Assembly (NCBI GenBank): GCA_017625835.1 | Contig: JAGAKF010000086.1 | Coordinates: 1 to 48,744 of the forward strand | Length of the DNA stretch: 48,744 nucleotides | DNA from: Clostridia bacterium | GTDB lineage: Bacteria; Bacillota; Clostridia; Oscillospirales; Acutalibacteraceae | Reading direction: 5' to 3' | Part shown: piece after piece, positions 33,524-46,373 of the stretch | Layout: each line of letters begins with the position of its first letter | How positions within the stretch are numbered: position 1 is the stretch's first letter | Program-made: the position numbers and the translations under genes | Notes under the pieces: model-generated | What the model saw: the letters and a program-made list of their open reading frames with translations, nothing else | Databases searched by the model: none | Told to the model about the DNA's origin: nothing

Positions 33524-35287
33524 TTAAATGATTGCGATATTTCTGCTGATCCAACCGAAGAGGAAGTCAAAAATCTGAGTAAAAATATTTGACAAGAAAA
33601 TCGCAACTCTTTCGAAGAAGCCAAGTTTATCAACAAATTCATAATTTGTAACATCGTTGTTTTCGTCCTCAGCGTAATCAACCATAGTGTCTGAACTTGC
33701 CGAATGCTTAACAAGCTCAAATGTAACATTTTGGCAACCGTTAAAGGCGTTTTCTGCAATGTATTCAACGGTTTTGGAAATGTAAACTCTTTCAAGAGAC
33801 GGGCAGTTTGCAAAGATATATTCGTTAATTGCGCCTACTCCATCGTTGAAGTTAACTCTTTTGAGAGACGGGCAGTTTGCAAATGCGCTTTCAAAAACTT
33901 CGCAATAATCACCGCCGATGGAAATTTCCGTAATTGCCGTGTTTGAAAAGGCGAGACCGCCGATGAAAGCGATGTCTGAACCGAAGGTTACATCTTTGAG
34001 CTTTTCGCAGTTTTCAAAAGCTGAAGAGTCAATACTGTAAACATTGCTCAAATCGGCCGATGTCAGGTTTTTGCATCCGCTGAATGAATGGTAACCGACA
34101 TATGATACTTTTGAAAAATCAATTTTTTCGATTCCGCTGTTTGTGAATGCGTATTCCCATACTTCGACGGGTGCGGTGAGAATGACTTCTTTAAGGTTCT
34201 TGCATCCGTTGAAAGCATATGCACCGATTACAGTAACGCTTTCGGGAACGGTGAAGCTGGTTTGGTCTGATGTACGGATGAAATGCTCGAGATATGATTC
34301 TGTATAAACGGTGCCGTCATAATCTTCGTATGAATAAGTGTAATAAAGAGCGTCGCCGTCAAAATGATAATTTTCATTATCCTCGCTGATGATGAATTTG
34401 CTGAGGCTGTTACATTCGTTGAATGCGCCGGCTACATCAAAGATAGAGCTGCCGAGATAGATTTCTTCAATAGCTGTGTTTTTGAAAGCGTCAACATAGA
34501 TGTATTCAAGTGAGTCGCCAAGGTTGACTTCTTTGAGGTTTGAACAATCGGCAAAAGCACCCGTTGCGATATCCGTAACGCTGTCAGGAATCGTAACTTC
34601 CTTAAGATTTCTGCAGCTTGCAAATGCAAAAGAGGGGATAGAATAAATATTATCGGTCAGTGTGATTTCTTCGATGCCTGACATAAAGAAGCAGTAATCG
34701 GCAATGAAATCAATTTCTTCGGGAACGGTATAGGATTTCTCGTTTCCGAGGTAAGCATAAAGAACATTCTGGCCGAGAATTATTTCGCCGTTGTCAGAGT
34801 TTTCTGCGAAGTAGCCGAGAACGGGTGTGTATTCAAAAACACCTTCGCCGAAATAAACAAACATTGCTGTTTCGGGGATGACTACCTTCTCAAGGTGTGA
34901 AGCGCCTGAAAAAGCGTAATCGTAAATGCAATCGATCGTTTCGGGAAGAACGATTTCTCTGATATCGTAGCAATCAGCAAAAGCCATAAAGCCGATTTCT
35001 GTAACTGTTGCCTCGATATCCTCATAAAGGATTGTTTCTGGGATTGTTACGCAGGCGTCGAGGGTGGGATATCCTTCCTCGTCAAGCTCATAGCCGGAAA
35101 CGGTGGCGTATGAATATTCGTTGCTGATGGTGAGATCGTAGTAAATGCCGTCCTGAATCATCGAGGTGTAGAAATAATCATCCTCGCTGTAGTCGTCCTC
35201 GTATGCAGTTGCACTTACTGCAAACACAGACATTGTTAAGATTGCCGCAATAATGATTGCTAAGATTTTTTTAGAGATACCTTTCAT
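33524..35287 (-). CDS. Secreted BspA-like leucine-rich-repeat (LRR_5) protein
   Basis: A 587-residue exported protein. The N-terminus is a classical signal peptide (KKILAIIIAAILTMSVFAVSATAYE). The body is a run of about a dozen LRR_5 repeats of roughly 23 residues built on the theme AFxxCxxLKEVxIPxSVxxIxxxAF; clear copies include FASCRNLKEVTIPDSVTDIA and FADCSNLKEVNLGDSLEYI. The end holds a hydrophobic segment (RVAIFLSNIFTQIFDFLFGWIS) that could anchor it in the membrane; there is no LPXTG motif. Such proteins of gut Clostridia are thought to mediate adhesion or binding of host or bacterial partners. It is a single gene with a possible promoter TTGAAT-17-TATGTT about 90 bases upstream. Confidence 0.88.
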   Translation of the reverse strand: MKGISKKILAIIIAAILTMSVFAVSATAYEDDYSEDDYFYTSMIQDGIYYDLTISNEYSYATVSGYELDEEGYPTLDACVTIPETILYEDIEATVTEIGFMAFADCYDIREIVLPETIDCIYDYAFSGASHLEKVVIPETAMFVYFGEGVFEYTPVLGYFAENSDNGEIILGQNVLYAYLGNEKSYTVPEEIDFIADYCFFMSGIEEITLTDNIYSIPSFAFASCRNLKEVTIPDSVTDIATGAFADCSNLKEVNLGDSLEYIYVDAFKNTAIEEIYLGSSIFDVAGAFNECNSLSKFIISEDNENYHFDGDALYYTYSYEDYDGTVYTESYLEHFIRTSDQTSFTVPESVTVIGAYAFNGCKNLKEVILTAPVEVWEYAFTNSGIEKIDFSKVSYVGYHSFSGCKNLTSADLSNVYSIDSSAFENCEKLKDVTFGSDIAFIGGLAFSNTAITEISIGGDYCEVFESAFANCPSLKRVNFNDGVGAINEYIFANCPSLERVYISKTVEYIAENAFNGCQNVTFELVKHSASSDTMVDYAEDENNDVTNYEFVDKLGFFERVAIFLSNIFTQIFDFLFGWISRNIAII

Positions 35288-35411
35288 AATAATAACCTCT
35301 CCCTTTGTTTTTCAGATTTCTGATCTGTGGCTTAAACATACTCCTTTTTTTGGTAACATTCAAGGTTTTTTTGGTTAAAAATGGTTACAGTTTGGGGTCT
35401 AAAAGTAACAG

Positions 35412-35456
35412 AAAAGCCGTCGTGACCATTAAATGGTTACAACGGCTTGAATTTTT
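35412..35456. terminator. Terminator downstream of argS
   Basis: AAGCCGTCGTGACCAT and ATGGTTACAACGGCTT pair with two mismatches or wobbles, with T-runs on both sides (a strong one on the plus strand at 35452-35457, and TTTTC on the minus strand). It lies just below the argS stop and ends the ddl operon. Confidence 0.78.
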
Positions 35457-35469
35457 TGTTATTGATTCA

Positions 35470-37215
35470 TCACATTGACTCGGGAACTGTGATTCTGAGC
35501 ATTTCAAGGATGTTTTTGATAGTGTCTTTAACGCAGATGCAGAGGTAGAGTCTTGCCTGCATAAGTTTTTCATCCTCGCAGTTAACACGGCAGGAATTAT
35601 AGAACTTGTGGAAAAGCGTTGCCAGATCGACCACATAACGAGTTATTTTTGCAGGGTCATAATTCCTTGCGGCAACAACTATCTCGTTTGTAAGGCCCGC
35701 TAAATGACGAATTAACTCGCGTTCTTCGCTTTCTTTGAGCATCTCAAGCTCTTCTGATGAGCAATCACGGGCAGAAATACCTTCACTTTCAAGCTTTTTG
35801 ATGATTGAACAGATTCTTGCGTGTGCATACTGACAGTAGTAAACGGGGTTCTGTGAGCTCTGCTCAACTGCAAGGTCAAGGTCAAATTCCATCTGCGAAC
35901 CGGGCTCTCTCATATTGAAAAGGAAGCGGACTGCATCAATAGGAATTTCTTCGAGAAGGTCAACAAGTGTGATGGCTTTACCTGTTCTCTTGGACATACG
36001 GACAACCTCACCGTCACGGGTAAGACGGACGAGCTGCATAAGAATAACATCGAGCTTGTCTCCGCCGACGCCGATTGCATCGAGCGCACCCTGCATTCTT
36101 GCAACATGGCCGTGGTGGTCAGCGCCCCAGATATCGATTGCGATGTCAAAATTTCTGACTGCAAGCTTGTTACGGTGATATGCGATATCTGCTGCGAAAT
36201 AGGTCGGGTTTCCGTTTGCACGGATGAGAACATCGTCCTTGAGCTCAAGCTTGTCGATATCCTCCTGAGAGTAACCCTGCTTCTGAAGTCTTGCTGTCTG
36301 AACTTCAATATTCTTGTACCAGAGAGCACCGTCCTTTTCGTAAGTAAGACCCTTCTGCTTCATAAGCTCAAGAGTGTCTTTAAGCTCCGAACCGTTATGA
36401 AGGGTGCTTTCGTGGAACCATGTATCGTATTCAATACGGTATTTTGTAAGGTTATCCTGCATAGCCTTGATGTTTTTGGGCAAAGCGAAGTCAACGAGAG
36501 CCTTTCTTCTTTCTGCCTCGGGAGCTTCGATATACTTATCGCCGTAAACATCGGCAAATTCCTGGGCTCTGACTTTGATGTCTTCGCCGTGGTAGCTGTC
36601 CTCGGGAAGCTCGATTGCATCTTCACCCTTATAAATCTGCTGATATCTGATATCAAGAGAAAGTGCGAATTTATCTATCTGGTTGCCTGCATCGTTTATG
36701 TAAAATTCGCGACTCACTTCGTACCCTGCGTAATCAAGCACTGCGGCAAGACAGTCACCGAGGGCGCCGCCTCTTGCATTACCCATATGCATCGGGCCTG
36801 TCGGGTTAGCGGAAACAAATTCAACATTGATTCTCTTTCCTTTACCGTAATCTGAACGGCCGTAGTTATTGCCTTTTTCGCGGATATCCTTGAGGATGTC
36901 TGCATAGTAGCTGTCGCTGAGGTAGAAATTCATAAATCCCGGGCCTGCAACCTCCGCACGAAGGAAATATGTACCGTCAAGAGAGATGTTTTCCATAATT
37001 GTATCTGCAATCTTTCTCGGAGCAGAGTGAAGCTCTCTTGCCCAAACCATAGCGGCATTTGCAGAAAAATCGCCGTTTGCGCGGTCTGCAGGGATTTCAA
37101 CCTTGAATTCTGCCGTCGGCATCTGTGCAAATGCACCGTTGTTAACAGCAGCTTCAACTGCTGAATAAACTGCGTTTTTAAGCTGTTCCTGAACTTTATT
37201 AACAATATAAGACAT
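35470..37215 (-). CDS. argS: Arginyl-tRNA synthetase
   Basis: A 581-residue class I synthetase that charges tRNA-Arg. The N-terminal Add-1 domain (to about 115) recognises the tRNA D-loop. The HIGH motif is NPTGPMHMGNARGGALGD, and the KMSKS equivalent is VRMSKRTG, as in other ArgRS. The DALR anticodon-binding domain at the C-terminus starts near YCQYAHARICSIIKK and closes with LRITVPESM. Full length is normal. Its ATG shares one base with the stop of the DUF1934 gene (TGATG), with GGAGG upstream, so the two are coupled. There is no T-box leader in the operon. Confidence 0.96.
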   Translation of the reverse strand: MSYIVNKVQEQLKNAVYSAVEAAVNNGAFAQMPTAEFKVEIPADRANGDFSANAAMVWARELHSAPRKIADTIMENISLDGTYFLRAEVAGPGFMNFYLSDSYYADILKDIREKGNNYGRSDYGKGKRINVEFVSANPTGPMHMGNARGGALGDCLAAVLDYAGYEVSREFYINDAGNQIDKFALSLDIRYQQIYKGEDAIELPEDSYHGEDIKVRAQEFADVYGDKYIEAPEAERRKALVDFALPKNIKAMQDNLTKYRIEYDTWFHESTLHNGSELKDTLELMKQKGLTYEKDGALWYKNIEVQTARLQKQGYSQEDIDKLELKDDVLIRANGNPTYFAADIAYHRNKLAVRNFDIAIDIWGADHHGHVARMQGALDAIGVGGDKLDVILMQLVRLTRDGEVVRMSKRTGKAITLVDLLEEIPIDAVRFLFNMREPGSQMEFDLDLAVEQSSQNPVYYCQYAHARICSIIKKLESEGISARDCSSEELEMLKESEERELIRHLAGLTNEIVVAARNYDPAKITRYVVDLATLFHKFYNSCRVNCEDEKLMQARLYLCICVKDTIKNILEMLRITVPESM

Positions 37216-37649
37216 CAGCTTACCTCCTTAAAGTTAGCGGTGATTTTGATTCTGTTTTTGTTGAGAAGCTCGTTGTTGAAATCGAGCGAATATGAAAAAT
37301 CAAGAACGATTTTTTCGTTCTCTTTGAATTCAGAACGGACAGAAGATGTAAAAACCCCCATCATAATCTGACCTACGGGTGTGTTGTAACAGCAGAGGTT
37401 GCGCTTGCCCTTCTCCATTTTAAGCTCCGTGTTATATGCTCCTTTACGCGAAACGGTAACACGGTTAGAATTTTCGACCCGTATCGTCGTTGTGCAACCC
37501 ATAAGCTCCTCAGACTGCTCCTTATAAATAACGGAATAATCGTCAGCAGTACCGAAAATTTCTGCGGTTGTCGTAAGCTCGGATTTTTCTCGCTGTCCCT
37601 GAACATCGTGATAATCGTGAATGGTTATAAGGCAGTTCATCCGTTCCAT
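37215..37649 (-). CDS. DUF1934 (YwiB-like) beta-barrel protein
   Basis: A 144-residue protein of the DUF1934 family, which has a calycin-like beta-barrel fold and no settled function. Recognisable parts are ITIHDYHDVQGQREKSELTTTAEIFG, the central strands YSVIYKEQSEELMGCTTTIRVE, and FSYSLDFNNELLNKNRIKITANF. In many Firmicutes this gene lies directly before argS, as here (ywiB-argS). It overlaps ddl by 13 bases and argS by one base, so it is the middle cistron of a tight three-gene operon. Confidence 0.82.
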   Translation of the reverse strand: MERMNCLITIHDYHDVQGQREKSELTTTAEIFGTADDYSVIYKEQSEELMGCTTTIRVENSNRVTVSRKGAYNTELKMEKGKRNLCCYNTPVGQIMMGVFTSSVRSEFKENEKIVLDFSYSLDFNNELLNKNRIKITANFKEVS

Positions 37650-38707
37650 CTCTCCATTGCGATAGTAAGAAGTCTGTCTATAAGCTCAGTGTAGGGGACG
37701 CCTGAGGCGGCAAACATTTTCGGATACATACTGATTGATGTGAAACCGGGAATGGTGTTCGGCTCGTTGAGCATAACAAGACCGTCAGATTTCCGAACGA
37801 AGAAGTCAACTCTTGCGAGACCGCCGCAGCCGAGAGCTTTGTAAGCGTTTCTTGCCGCCGCGCGGACTTCCTCGTGCTTTTCGTCAGAAAGTCTTGCGGG
37901 GATATGAAGCTCGCTTGCGGGATTAACATACTTCGCTTCGTAATCGTAGAAATCGTTGCAGGGGACAACCTCACCGCAGACTGATGCAACAGGCTCGTCA
38001 TAGCCCATAACTGCACATTCAACCTCAATGCCGTCAATGCCTTCTTCAAGGACGAGTCTTGAATCTTCTCTGAAGGCCTTTTCGATTGCGGCGGCAAGAG
38101 CCTCTTTACTGTCTGCTTTGCTTACACCGACGGATGAACCTGCGTTTGCGGGCTTTACGAAAATAGGGAAGCCGAGGTAGTCGGCAGCCTTTTCGATGTA
38201 TTTTTCAGGTTCTTTGCCGTAATCGTAAGAGTTGAAGCCTATCCACTTCGCCTGGGGAATACCTGCGGCGTCGGCAAGTGTATTTGTCATAATTTTATCC
38301 ATACAGCAAGCAGATGAGAGCATATCGCATCCTACATAGGGGATGCCTGCAACCTGCATAAAGCCCTGAATTGTACCGTCTTCGCCGTTTCTTCCGTGAA
38401 GTACGGGGAAAACAACATCGATATGAATAACCTTTGCACCGTCGTCCTCAAAGACGATAAGACCGTGGTCATTTCTGTCCGGTGAGAGGACTGCTTTTGT
38501 AAGATTTTCGGTGTCTTCAAGCCATTTATCATCGGGAAGATTTGCAACATCGCCGTCGTATCTGAACCAGCGGCCGTCCTTGCTTATGCCGAGCATAATG
38601 ATGTTATATTTATCTCGGGGAGTGTTTTCAATAACTGATTTTGCGGAAACGACGGATACATCGTGTTCGCTTGAAACACCGCCGAAAATTATGAGCGCGT
38701 TTTTCAT
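37637..38707 (-). CDS. ddl: D-alanine--D-alanine ligase
   Basis: A 356-residue ATP-grasp enzyme that joins two D-alanines for peptidoglycan precursors. The opening is IIFGGVSSEHDVSVVSA. FPVLHGRNGEDGTIQGFMQVAGIPYVG is the substrate-binding serine/glutamate region, and VKPANAGSSVGVSKADS the ATP-binding loop. The omega-loop DFYDYEAKY carries tyrosine, as in D-Ala-D-Ala ligases; D-lactate ligases have phenylalanine, so this host is expected to make vancomycin-sensitive termini. LARVDFFVRKSDGLVMLNEPNTIPGFT holds the metal ligands. It is the first gene of the ddl-DUF1934-argS operon. Confidence 0.95.
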   Translation of the reverse strand: MKNALIIFGGVSSEHDVSVVSAKSVIENTPRDKYNIIMLGISKDGRWFRYDGDVANLPDDKWLEDTENLTKAVLSPDRNDHGLIVFEDDGAKVIHIDVVFPVLHGRNGEDGTIQGFMQVAGIPYVGCDMLSSACCMDKIMTNTLADAAGIPQAKWIGFNSYDYGKEPEKYIEKAADYLGFPIFVKPANAGSSVGVSKADSKEALAAAIEKAFREDSRLVLEEGIDGIEVECAVMGYDEPVASVCGEVVPCNDFYDYEAKYVNPASELHIPARLSDEKHEEVRAAARNAYKALGCGGLARVDFFVRKSDGLVMLNEPNTIPGFTSISMYPKMFAASGVPYTELIDRLLTIAMERWNG

Positions 38708-38745
38708 TTTACAACATCTCCATTTGCATTATTAGTCAATTTAAC

Positions 38746-38774
38746 ATACTAGCATAGTTTTTGGTTCAAGTCAA
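38746..38774 (-). promoter_or_regulatory. Promoter of the ddl-argS operon (minus strand)
   Basis: Read on the minus strand, TTGACT (38769-38774) and TAGTAT (38746-38751) are spaced by 17 bases, about 40 bases upstream of the ddl ATG. Confidence 0.62.
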
Positions 38775-38828
38775 GAAAAATCAAGGTTTTTAAGGGTTCA
38801 AAAAGTGAAAATTTAATGCAAAAAAATA

Positions 38829-38857
38829 GTGACAAAACGCTATTATTATGATATAAT
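38829..38857 (+). promoter_or_regulatory. Promoter of the gyrBA operon
   Basis: GTGACA (38829-38834) and a perfect TATAAT (38852-38857) are spaced by 17 bases, about 50 bases ahead of the gene at 38909. The 201-base divergent region to ddl holds both promoters and nothing else that I recognise. Confidence 0.62.
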
Positions 38858-38908
38858 TACTTTAATTATTGACTAGTATTATAATTATAGCATAAGGAGC
38901 TTCGAAAT

Positions 38909-41781
<2,873 letters not shown>

Positions 41782-41801
41782 GAAAGGAGGAGGATTGACA
41801 C

Positions 41802-44342
41802 ATGGCTAAAGAAATTACACATAACGACGAAGATTTTAAAGCCAATCTCGCCGAAACAAAGATATATAATGTAGACATCAACAAGGAAGTCAGGAAATCG
41901 TTCCTGGACTATTCAATGTCAGTTATTGTTTCCCGTGCGCTTCCCGATGTCCGAGACGGTCTAAAGCCCGTTCATCGCCGTATTCTCTACACGATGTATG
42001 AGAACAATCTTACTCCGGATAAGGCATACCGTAAATGTGCGGACACCGTCGGTTCCGTTCTCGGTCGTTACCATCCTCACGGTGACGCATCTGTTTACGA
42101 CGCAATGGTTCGTCTTGCGCAGAATTTCTCAATGAGATATATGCTGGTTGACGGTCACGGTAACTTCGGTTCAGTTGACGGTGACCCACCGGCAGCTTAT
42201 CGATACACTGAGTCAAGAATGAGCAAGATGGCTCTTAAAATGCTTACGGATATCGATAAGGATACAATTGATTTTACAACTAACTATGACGACAGACTTA
42301 AAGAGCCGACGGTTCTTCCGTCCCGTTTCCCGAATCTTCTCGTAAACGGCTCAATGGGTATTGCTGTCGGTATGGCAACGAACATTCCGCCGCACAACCT
42401 TAAGGAAGTTATTAACGGTATGTGCTGCCTTATTGATAACCCTGATGCTTCTCTTGAAGATCTTATGGAGCATATCAAGGGACCTGACTTCCCGACTCAC
42501 GGTATCATTATGGGCCGTGCAGGACTTCGCGCAGCATATGCAACGGGTCGCGGCAAGGTTATCGTAAGAGCAAGAGCAGAAATCGTTGAAAAGAAAAACG
42601 GCAGATTTGAAATTAAAGTTACGGAAATTCCGTACAATGTAAATAAAGCAAGACTTATTGAAAGCATTGCAGAGCTTGTTAAGGATAAGAAAATCGAAGG
42701 TATTTCGGATATCAACGATTATTCTTCAAAAGCAGGTATGCATATTTCAATCGACCTTAAGAGAGATGCTAATCCTCAGGTTGTTCTCAATCAGCTTTAT
42801 TCTTTTACACAGCTTCAGACAACATTCGGCGTAATTATGATCGCTATCGTAAACGGCGAGCCGAAGGTTCTTACTCTTAAAGAAATTTTGCGTCATTATA
42901 TCGACTTCCAGCAGGAGGTTGTTACAAGACGCACACAGTTTGACCTCAAAAAGGCTCAGGACAGAGCGCATATTCTTGAAGGTCTTCTTACAGCTCTTGA
43001 TTTTATCGACGAGGTTATCAATATTCTTCGTTCTTCAAAGAGTATCAATGAAGGTAAAGAAGCTCTTATGGAACGCTTCGGTCTTGATGATGTTCAGGCA
43101 CAGGCTATCGTGCAGATGCGTCTCGGCCAGTTGACAGGTCTTGAAAGAGTTAAGATTGAAGATGAACTCGGTGAGCTCAAGGAGAAGATTGCTTACTTCC
43201 TCGACCTTCTTTCAGACGAAACAAAGCTTCTCGGCGTTGTTAAGGAAGAGGCTCTTGAAATTGCTGATAAGTATGGCGACGATCGCCGTACTGAAATCGT
43301 TAATGTTTCAGGTGAGGTTGATATTGAAGATCTTATTCCTGAAGAAACGTGCGTATTCACATTCACAGATTTCGGTTACATCAAACGCATTCCTATGAAT
43401 GAGTATCAGACTCAGCGCCGCGGCGGACGAGGCGTCAAGGGTCTGACAAGAAGAGAAGACGATATCGTAAGGACGATGTTTACCGCATCAACGCACGATT
43501 TCATCTCGTTCTTCACAACAAAGGGACGCACATTCAAGCTAAAAGGCTATGAAATCCCTGAAGGCTCAAGAACAAGCAAGGGTATGAACATTGTCAATCT
43601 TCTCCCTCTTGAAGCAGACGAAAAGGTTTCTTCAATGATCCGTTTTACTGCTGCGGATGAAGAGAGCGGATATCTTTGTATGTTTACCCGTAATGGTATC
43701 ATCAAGCGTTCAAGCCTTGAAGAGTATAAATCAATCCGCCGTGCAGGTGTTCTTGCTATCACTCTTGACGAGGGTGACGAGCTTGCATGGGTAACAACTA
43801 CAACGGGTAACGACGACCTTATCGTTGCAACCAAGAAGGGTATGTGCATTCGTTTCAACGAAAACGATGCCCGTCCTATCGGCAGAACAGCACGAGGCGT
43901 TAAGGCAATCGAGCTTAAGGAAGGCGACGAAGTTGTCGGTATGACCGTTGTTGAAGAGGGCAAGACAATTCTTACCGTCAGCGAGACAGGCTACGGAAGA
44001 AAGAGCGATTTTGACAACTACCGTGTTCAGTCAAGAGGCGGTAAGGGTCTTATCAACTACCATGTTGAGAAATACGGCGACATTGCTGCGGTTACATCCG
44101 TCAGCGATGATGACGATATTATTCTTATTGCATCAGACGGTATTATTATCCGTATCCCTGCAGATTCAATCAGCACATTTGCCCGTCCGTCAAAGGGCGT
44201 TCGCGTAATGAGAGTTACTGAGGGCGAAAAGCTTATCACAATTACTCCCGTTGAGCATGAAGATGCAGAGGATAATGCAGAAACAGCAGAAGCGGCAGAG
44301 AATGCAGAGGCTCCTGCTGAAGCGACACAGGAAAAGGAATAA
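41802..44342 (+). CDS. gyrA: DNA gyrase subunit A
   Basis: An 846-residue DNA breakage-reunion subunit. The catalytic tyrosine is Y135 in [12 protein letters not shown]. The quinolone-resistance region reads [11 protein letters not shown], with alanine where E. coli has Ser83 and serine at the next position, as in Mycobacterium tuberculosis. The GyrA box [13 protein letters not shown] is intact in the C-terminal beta-pinwheel, which identifies gyrase rather than ParC. The last 30 residues form an acidic Ala/Glu-rich tail ([19 protein letters not shown]). The start follows AGGAGGAGG. It is the last gene of the operon with clear housekeeping base composition; an AT-rich gene follows 12-21 bases later. 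Confidence 0.97.
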   Translation: MAKEITHNDEDFKANLAETKIYNVDINKEVRKSFLDYSMSVIVSRALPDVRDGLKPVHRRILYTMYENNLTPDKAYRKCADTVGSVLGRYHPHGDASVYDAMVRLAQNFSMRYMLVDGHGNFGSVDGDPPAAYRYTESRMSKMALKMLTDIDKDTIDFTTNYDDRLKEPTVLPSRFPNLLVNGSMGIAVGMATNIPPHNLKEVINGMCCLIDNPDASLEDLMEHIKGPDFPTHGIIMGRAGLRAAYATGRGKVIVRARAEIVEKKNGRFEIKVTEIPYNVNKARLIESIAELVKDKKIEGISDINDYSSKAGMHISIDLKRDANPQVVLNQLYSFTQLQTTFGVIMIAIVNGEPKVLTLKEILRHYIDFQQEVVTRRTQFDLKKAQDRAHILEGLLTALDFIDEVINILRSSKSINEGKEALMERFGLDDVQAQAIVQMRLGQLTGLERVKIEDELGELKEKIAYFLDLLSDETKLLGVVKEEALEIADKYGDDRRTEIVNVSGEVDIEDLIPEETCVFTFTDFGYIKRIPMNEYQTQRRGGRGVKGLTRREDDIVRTMFTASTHDFISFFTTKGRTFKLKGYEIPEGSRTSKGMNIVNLLPLEADEKVSSMIRFTAADEESGYLCMFTRNGIIKRSSLEEYKSIRRAGVLAITLDEGDELAWVTTTTGNDDLIVATKKGMCIRFNENDARPIGRTARGVKAIELKEGDEVVGMTVVEEGKTILTVSETGYGRKSDFDNYRVQSRGGKGLINYHVEKYGDIAAVTSVSDDDDIILIASDGIIIRIPADSISTFARPSKGVRVMRVTEGEKLITITPVEHEDAEDNAETAEAAENAEAPAEATQEKE

Positions 44343-44363
44343 TAAAGTAAAAGGGTGAGGGAT

Positions 44364-45896
44364 TTGTCGAATGTAGCTAAGCAAACAAATAAAACTAGAA
44401 TTAAACCGGTAGCTAATAAGTTTTACGATATCTGTACTTTTATTATAATTTTTGTTTCCACGGTATGCGTTTCTCTGAATGTCGAATTGTTTAGTGATGA
44501 TTTCACCTATAAACAAGCAGGTGTTTGCGGTTTTGATCAGATAGTAGAATTTTTAAAATGGCATGTAACGAGTTACAACGGAAGAACGCTGATTCATTTT
44601 ATGGAAATGATGATGCTCAGGTATGATTTCGGGTTTTTAATATGGAAACTTTTTACAGGTTTGTTGGTTTATATTTTTTGTTTTGTCAGTTCAAGAATTA
44701 CAGTTAATGACAAATCGGATTATACAAAAGCTATTCTATTATCAGCGTTGTGTTTTTTTGGAATCAATCCGTGCATTTGGAATGAATCTGTTTTTTGGGT
44801 TTCGGGATCGTTTAACTACTTTATTCCTACGATGATGCTTATAGGTTTGATGTTTTTAGTCAGGCGTAATCCTGAATCAAAATGGATTTTTCCAATCGGT
44901 TTTATCTGCGGAGCAACTACCGAACAGGTCGGAATGATGACCTTTGGCTTTTTTGTGATTTTATTGCTTGAGCATATTGTCAGGGCGCGAAAAGTGTCAG
45001 TCAGATATTTGGTTTGCTGTTTGATATCTGCGGCAGGATATGCAACCGTTTTATTTTCACCCGGCACATCTTCCAGAGTAGAAACGCAGAATGAGGTTAC
45101 TATTAAAGTATTGATAGAAAACATTATTACAATTCTTCAAGAAAACTGGTTCGGAAATACAAATCTTTTTACTGTGATTATACCAACAACCATTTTGATT
45201 AGTTATTTGGTTCTGAAACATAGAAAAATTAACAATGTTCTGGACAAAGCTAGTGTACCGGCAATCGTAATTTTATGGATTTTGACCTTTTTTAACATAG
45301 GTATTAAAGGTATATCTGTGTTAAATGAAGGTTTAGGTCTCAACATAGCGTTTCCACAAAAAGTAAATATGATATTTTTTGTGTTATGGTTAGTTTATGT
45401 GTTTATCTATTTTGCAGTATTTCTTTTAGCAACGGTTTTGATATATAAGCAAAAATCAGACATTATGCCTTTTGTATTTTTTATTTTAGGTTTTGGGTCA
45501 CAGATTATGATGTCTGTAGCAGGAAAGAGTTATTTCAGAACTTGCTTACCTATGCTGTTTATGATTATTCTTTTTGAGGTTTATTCAGCGTTGATACTGT
45601 TTAAAGATATTAAAAACACCGGTTTTGTTAAGAAAATTAAGTTTTTAAACGGCAAAAAGGGTATGGTTATTGCAATTTCTTTGTTGATATGCATATGTGC
45701 TGTTTTTGTTGTTTTTGCAATACCGAACCTTTATAATACGGAAGAACACAAGGTCGGTATCGAAATAGTTGCGTTAAGTAGCGAGGAATTAAAGGAATTT
45801 ACTGATGATTTGGATGAAGCATATATAAAATATTATTCAAATCCAAAATCAGACTGGAACAGAAGAAAAGATATAATGGATTTTTCAAAATATTAA
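44364..45896 (+). CDS. Polytopic membrane protein, DUF6056-like, possible glycosyltransferase
   Basis: A 510-residue protein with about eleven membrane segments. The first extracellular loop (NVELFSDDFTYKQAGVCGFDQIVEFLKWHVTSYNGRTLIHF) holds paired aspartates followed by a GR motif, the pattern seen in DUF6056 and other GT-C-like membrane glycosyltransferases. FWVSGSFNYFIPTMM is another typical segment. A short soluble C-terminus ends in KSDWNRRKDIMDFSKY. The start is uncertain: GTG at 44355 overlaps the ribosome binding region, while TTG at 44364 has AAGGG at a good distance and was used. The gene is markedly more AT-rich than gyrA and mgsA around it, so it is a probable insertion. Function is inferred only. 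Confidence 0.65.
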   Translation: MSNVAKQTNKTRIKPVANKFYDICTFIIIFVSTVCVSLNVELFSDDFTYKQAGVCGFDQIVEFLKWHVTSYNGRTLIHFMEMMMLRYDFGFLIWKLFTGLLVYIFCFVSSRITVNDKSDYTKAILLSALCFFGINPCIWNESVFWVSGSFNYFIPTMMLIGLMFLVRRNPESKWIFPIGFICGATTEQVGMMTFGFFVILLLEHIVRARKVSVRYLVCCLISAAGYATVLFSPGTSSRVETQNEVTIKVLIENIITILQENWFGNTNLFTVIIPTTILISYLVLKHRKINNVLDKASVPAIVILWILTFFNIGIKGISVLNEGLGLNIAFPQKVNMIFFVLWLVYVFIYFAVFLLATVLIYKQKSDIMPFVFFILGFGSQIMMSVAGKSYFRTCLPMLFMIILFEVYSALILFKDIKNTGFVKKIKFLNGKKGMVIAISLLICICAVFVVFAIPNLYNTEEHKVGIEIVALSSEELKEFTDDLDEAYIKYYSNPKSDWNRRKDIMDFSKY

Positions 45897-45909
45897 ATGG
45901 AGGTATAAT

Positions 45910-46314
45910 ATGAACATTGCAATTATTGCACACGATGCGAAAAAAGAACTTATGACCCAGTTTTGCATTGCGTACTGCGGTATTTTGAGCCGACACAAGC
46001 TTTTTGCAACGGGTACAACAGGTAAGCTCGTAGCTGACGCAACAGGTCTTGAAATCGTAAGATTTTTGTGCGGTGCTCAGGGCGGCGACCAGCAGATTGG
46101 CTCGCTTATTGCTTGTAATGAGATTGATATGCTTCTTATTTTCAGCGATCCTCTCGATCCGAAGGAGCACGAGCCGAATGTAAACAGCCTGCTTCGTATC
46201 TGCGATGTGCATAATGTACCTGCAGCAACGAATATTGCAACGGCTGAGGCTCTTATCCATAGCCTTGACAGAGGCGATCTCGATTGGAGAGACATCGTTA
46301 ACCCGAAGCACTGA
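45910..46314 (+). CDS. mgsA: Methylglyoxal synthase
   Basis: A 134-residue enzyme that converts dihydroxyacetone phosphate to methylglyoxal and phosphate, a bypass that relieves sugar-phosphate stress. Visible active-site parts are IAHDAKK (phosphate and catalytic region), FATGTTGKLV (phosphate-binding), and FLCGAQGGDQQIGSLI, followed by IFSDPLDPKEHEPNVNSLLRIC with the conserved aspartates and histidine; the catalytic aspartate of the family lies in the GGDQQIG motif. Length is normal. The start follows GGAGG 13 bases after the preceding gene. The location before hisS is not one I know as standard. Confidence 0.93.
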   Translation: MNIAIIAHDAKKELMTQFCIAYCGILSRHKLFATGTTGKLVADATGLEIVRFLCGAQGGDQQIGSLIACNEIDMLLIFSDPLDPKEHEPNVNSLLRICDVHNVPAATNIATAEALIHSLDRGDLDWRDIVNPKH

Positions 46315-46334
46315 TTAATTTAAAATTTCAGCAG

Positions 46335-46373
46335 GAATAACTGCCGATTGTTAAAAACGGTCGGTGGTTATTC
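46335..46373 (+). other. Long hairpin in the mgsA-hisS gap
   Basis: GAATAACTGCCGATTG can pair along all 16 positions (with several G-U pairs) with CGGTCGGTGGTTATTC around a 7-base loop. No U-run follows directly; a TTTTTT occurs 32 bases later at 46405-46410. It may be a weak terminator for mgsA or a leader element for hisS. The AGGGTGG/ACCGCG core of a T-box is absent. Confidence 0.6.

Noticed and set aside
36106-36855. 249-residue plus-strand open frame inside argS
   Set aside because: It is antisense to conserved synthetase sequence, without promoter or ribosome binding site, and is explained by codon bias of argS.
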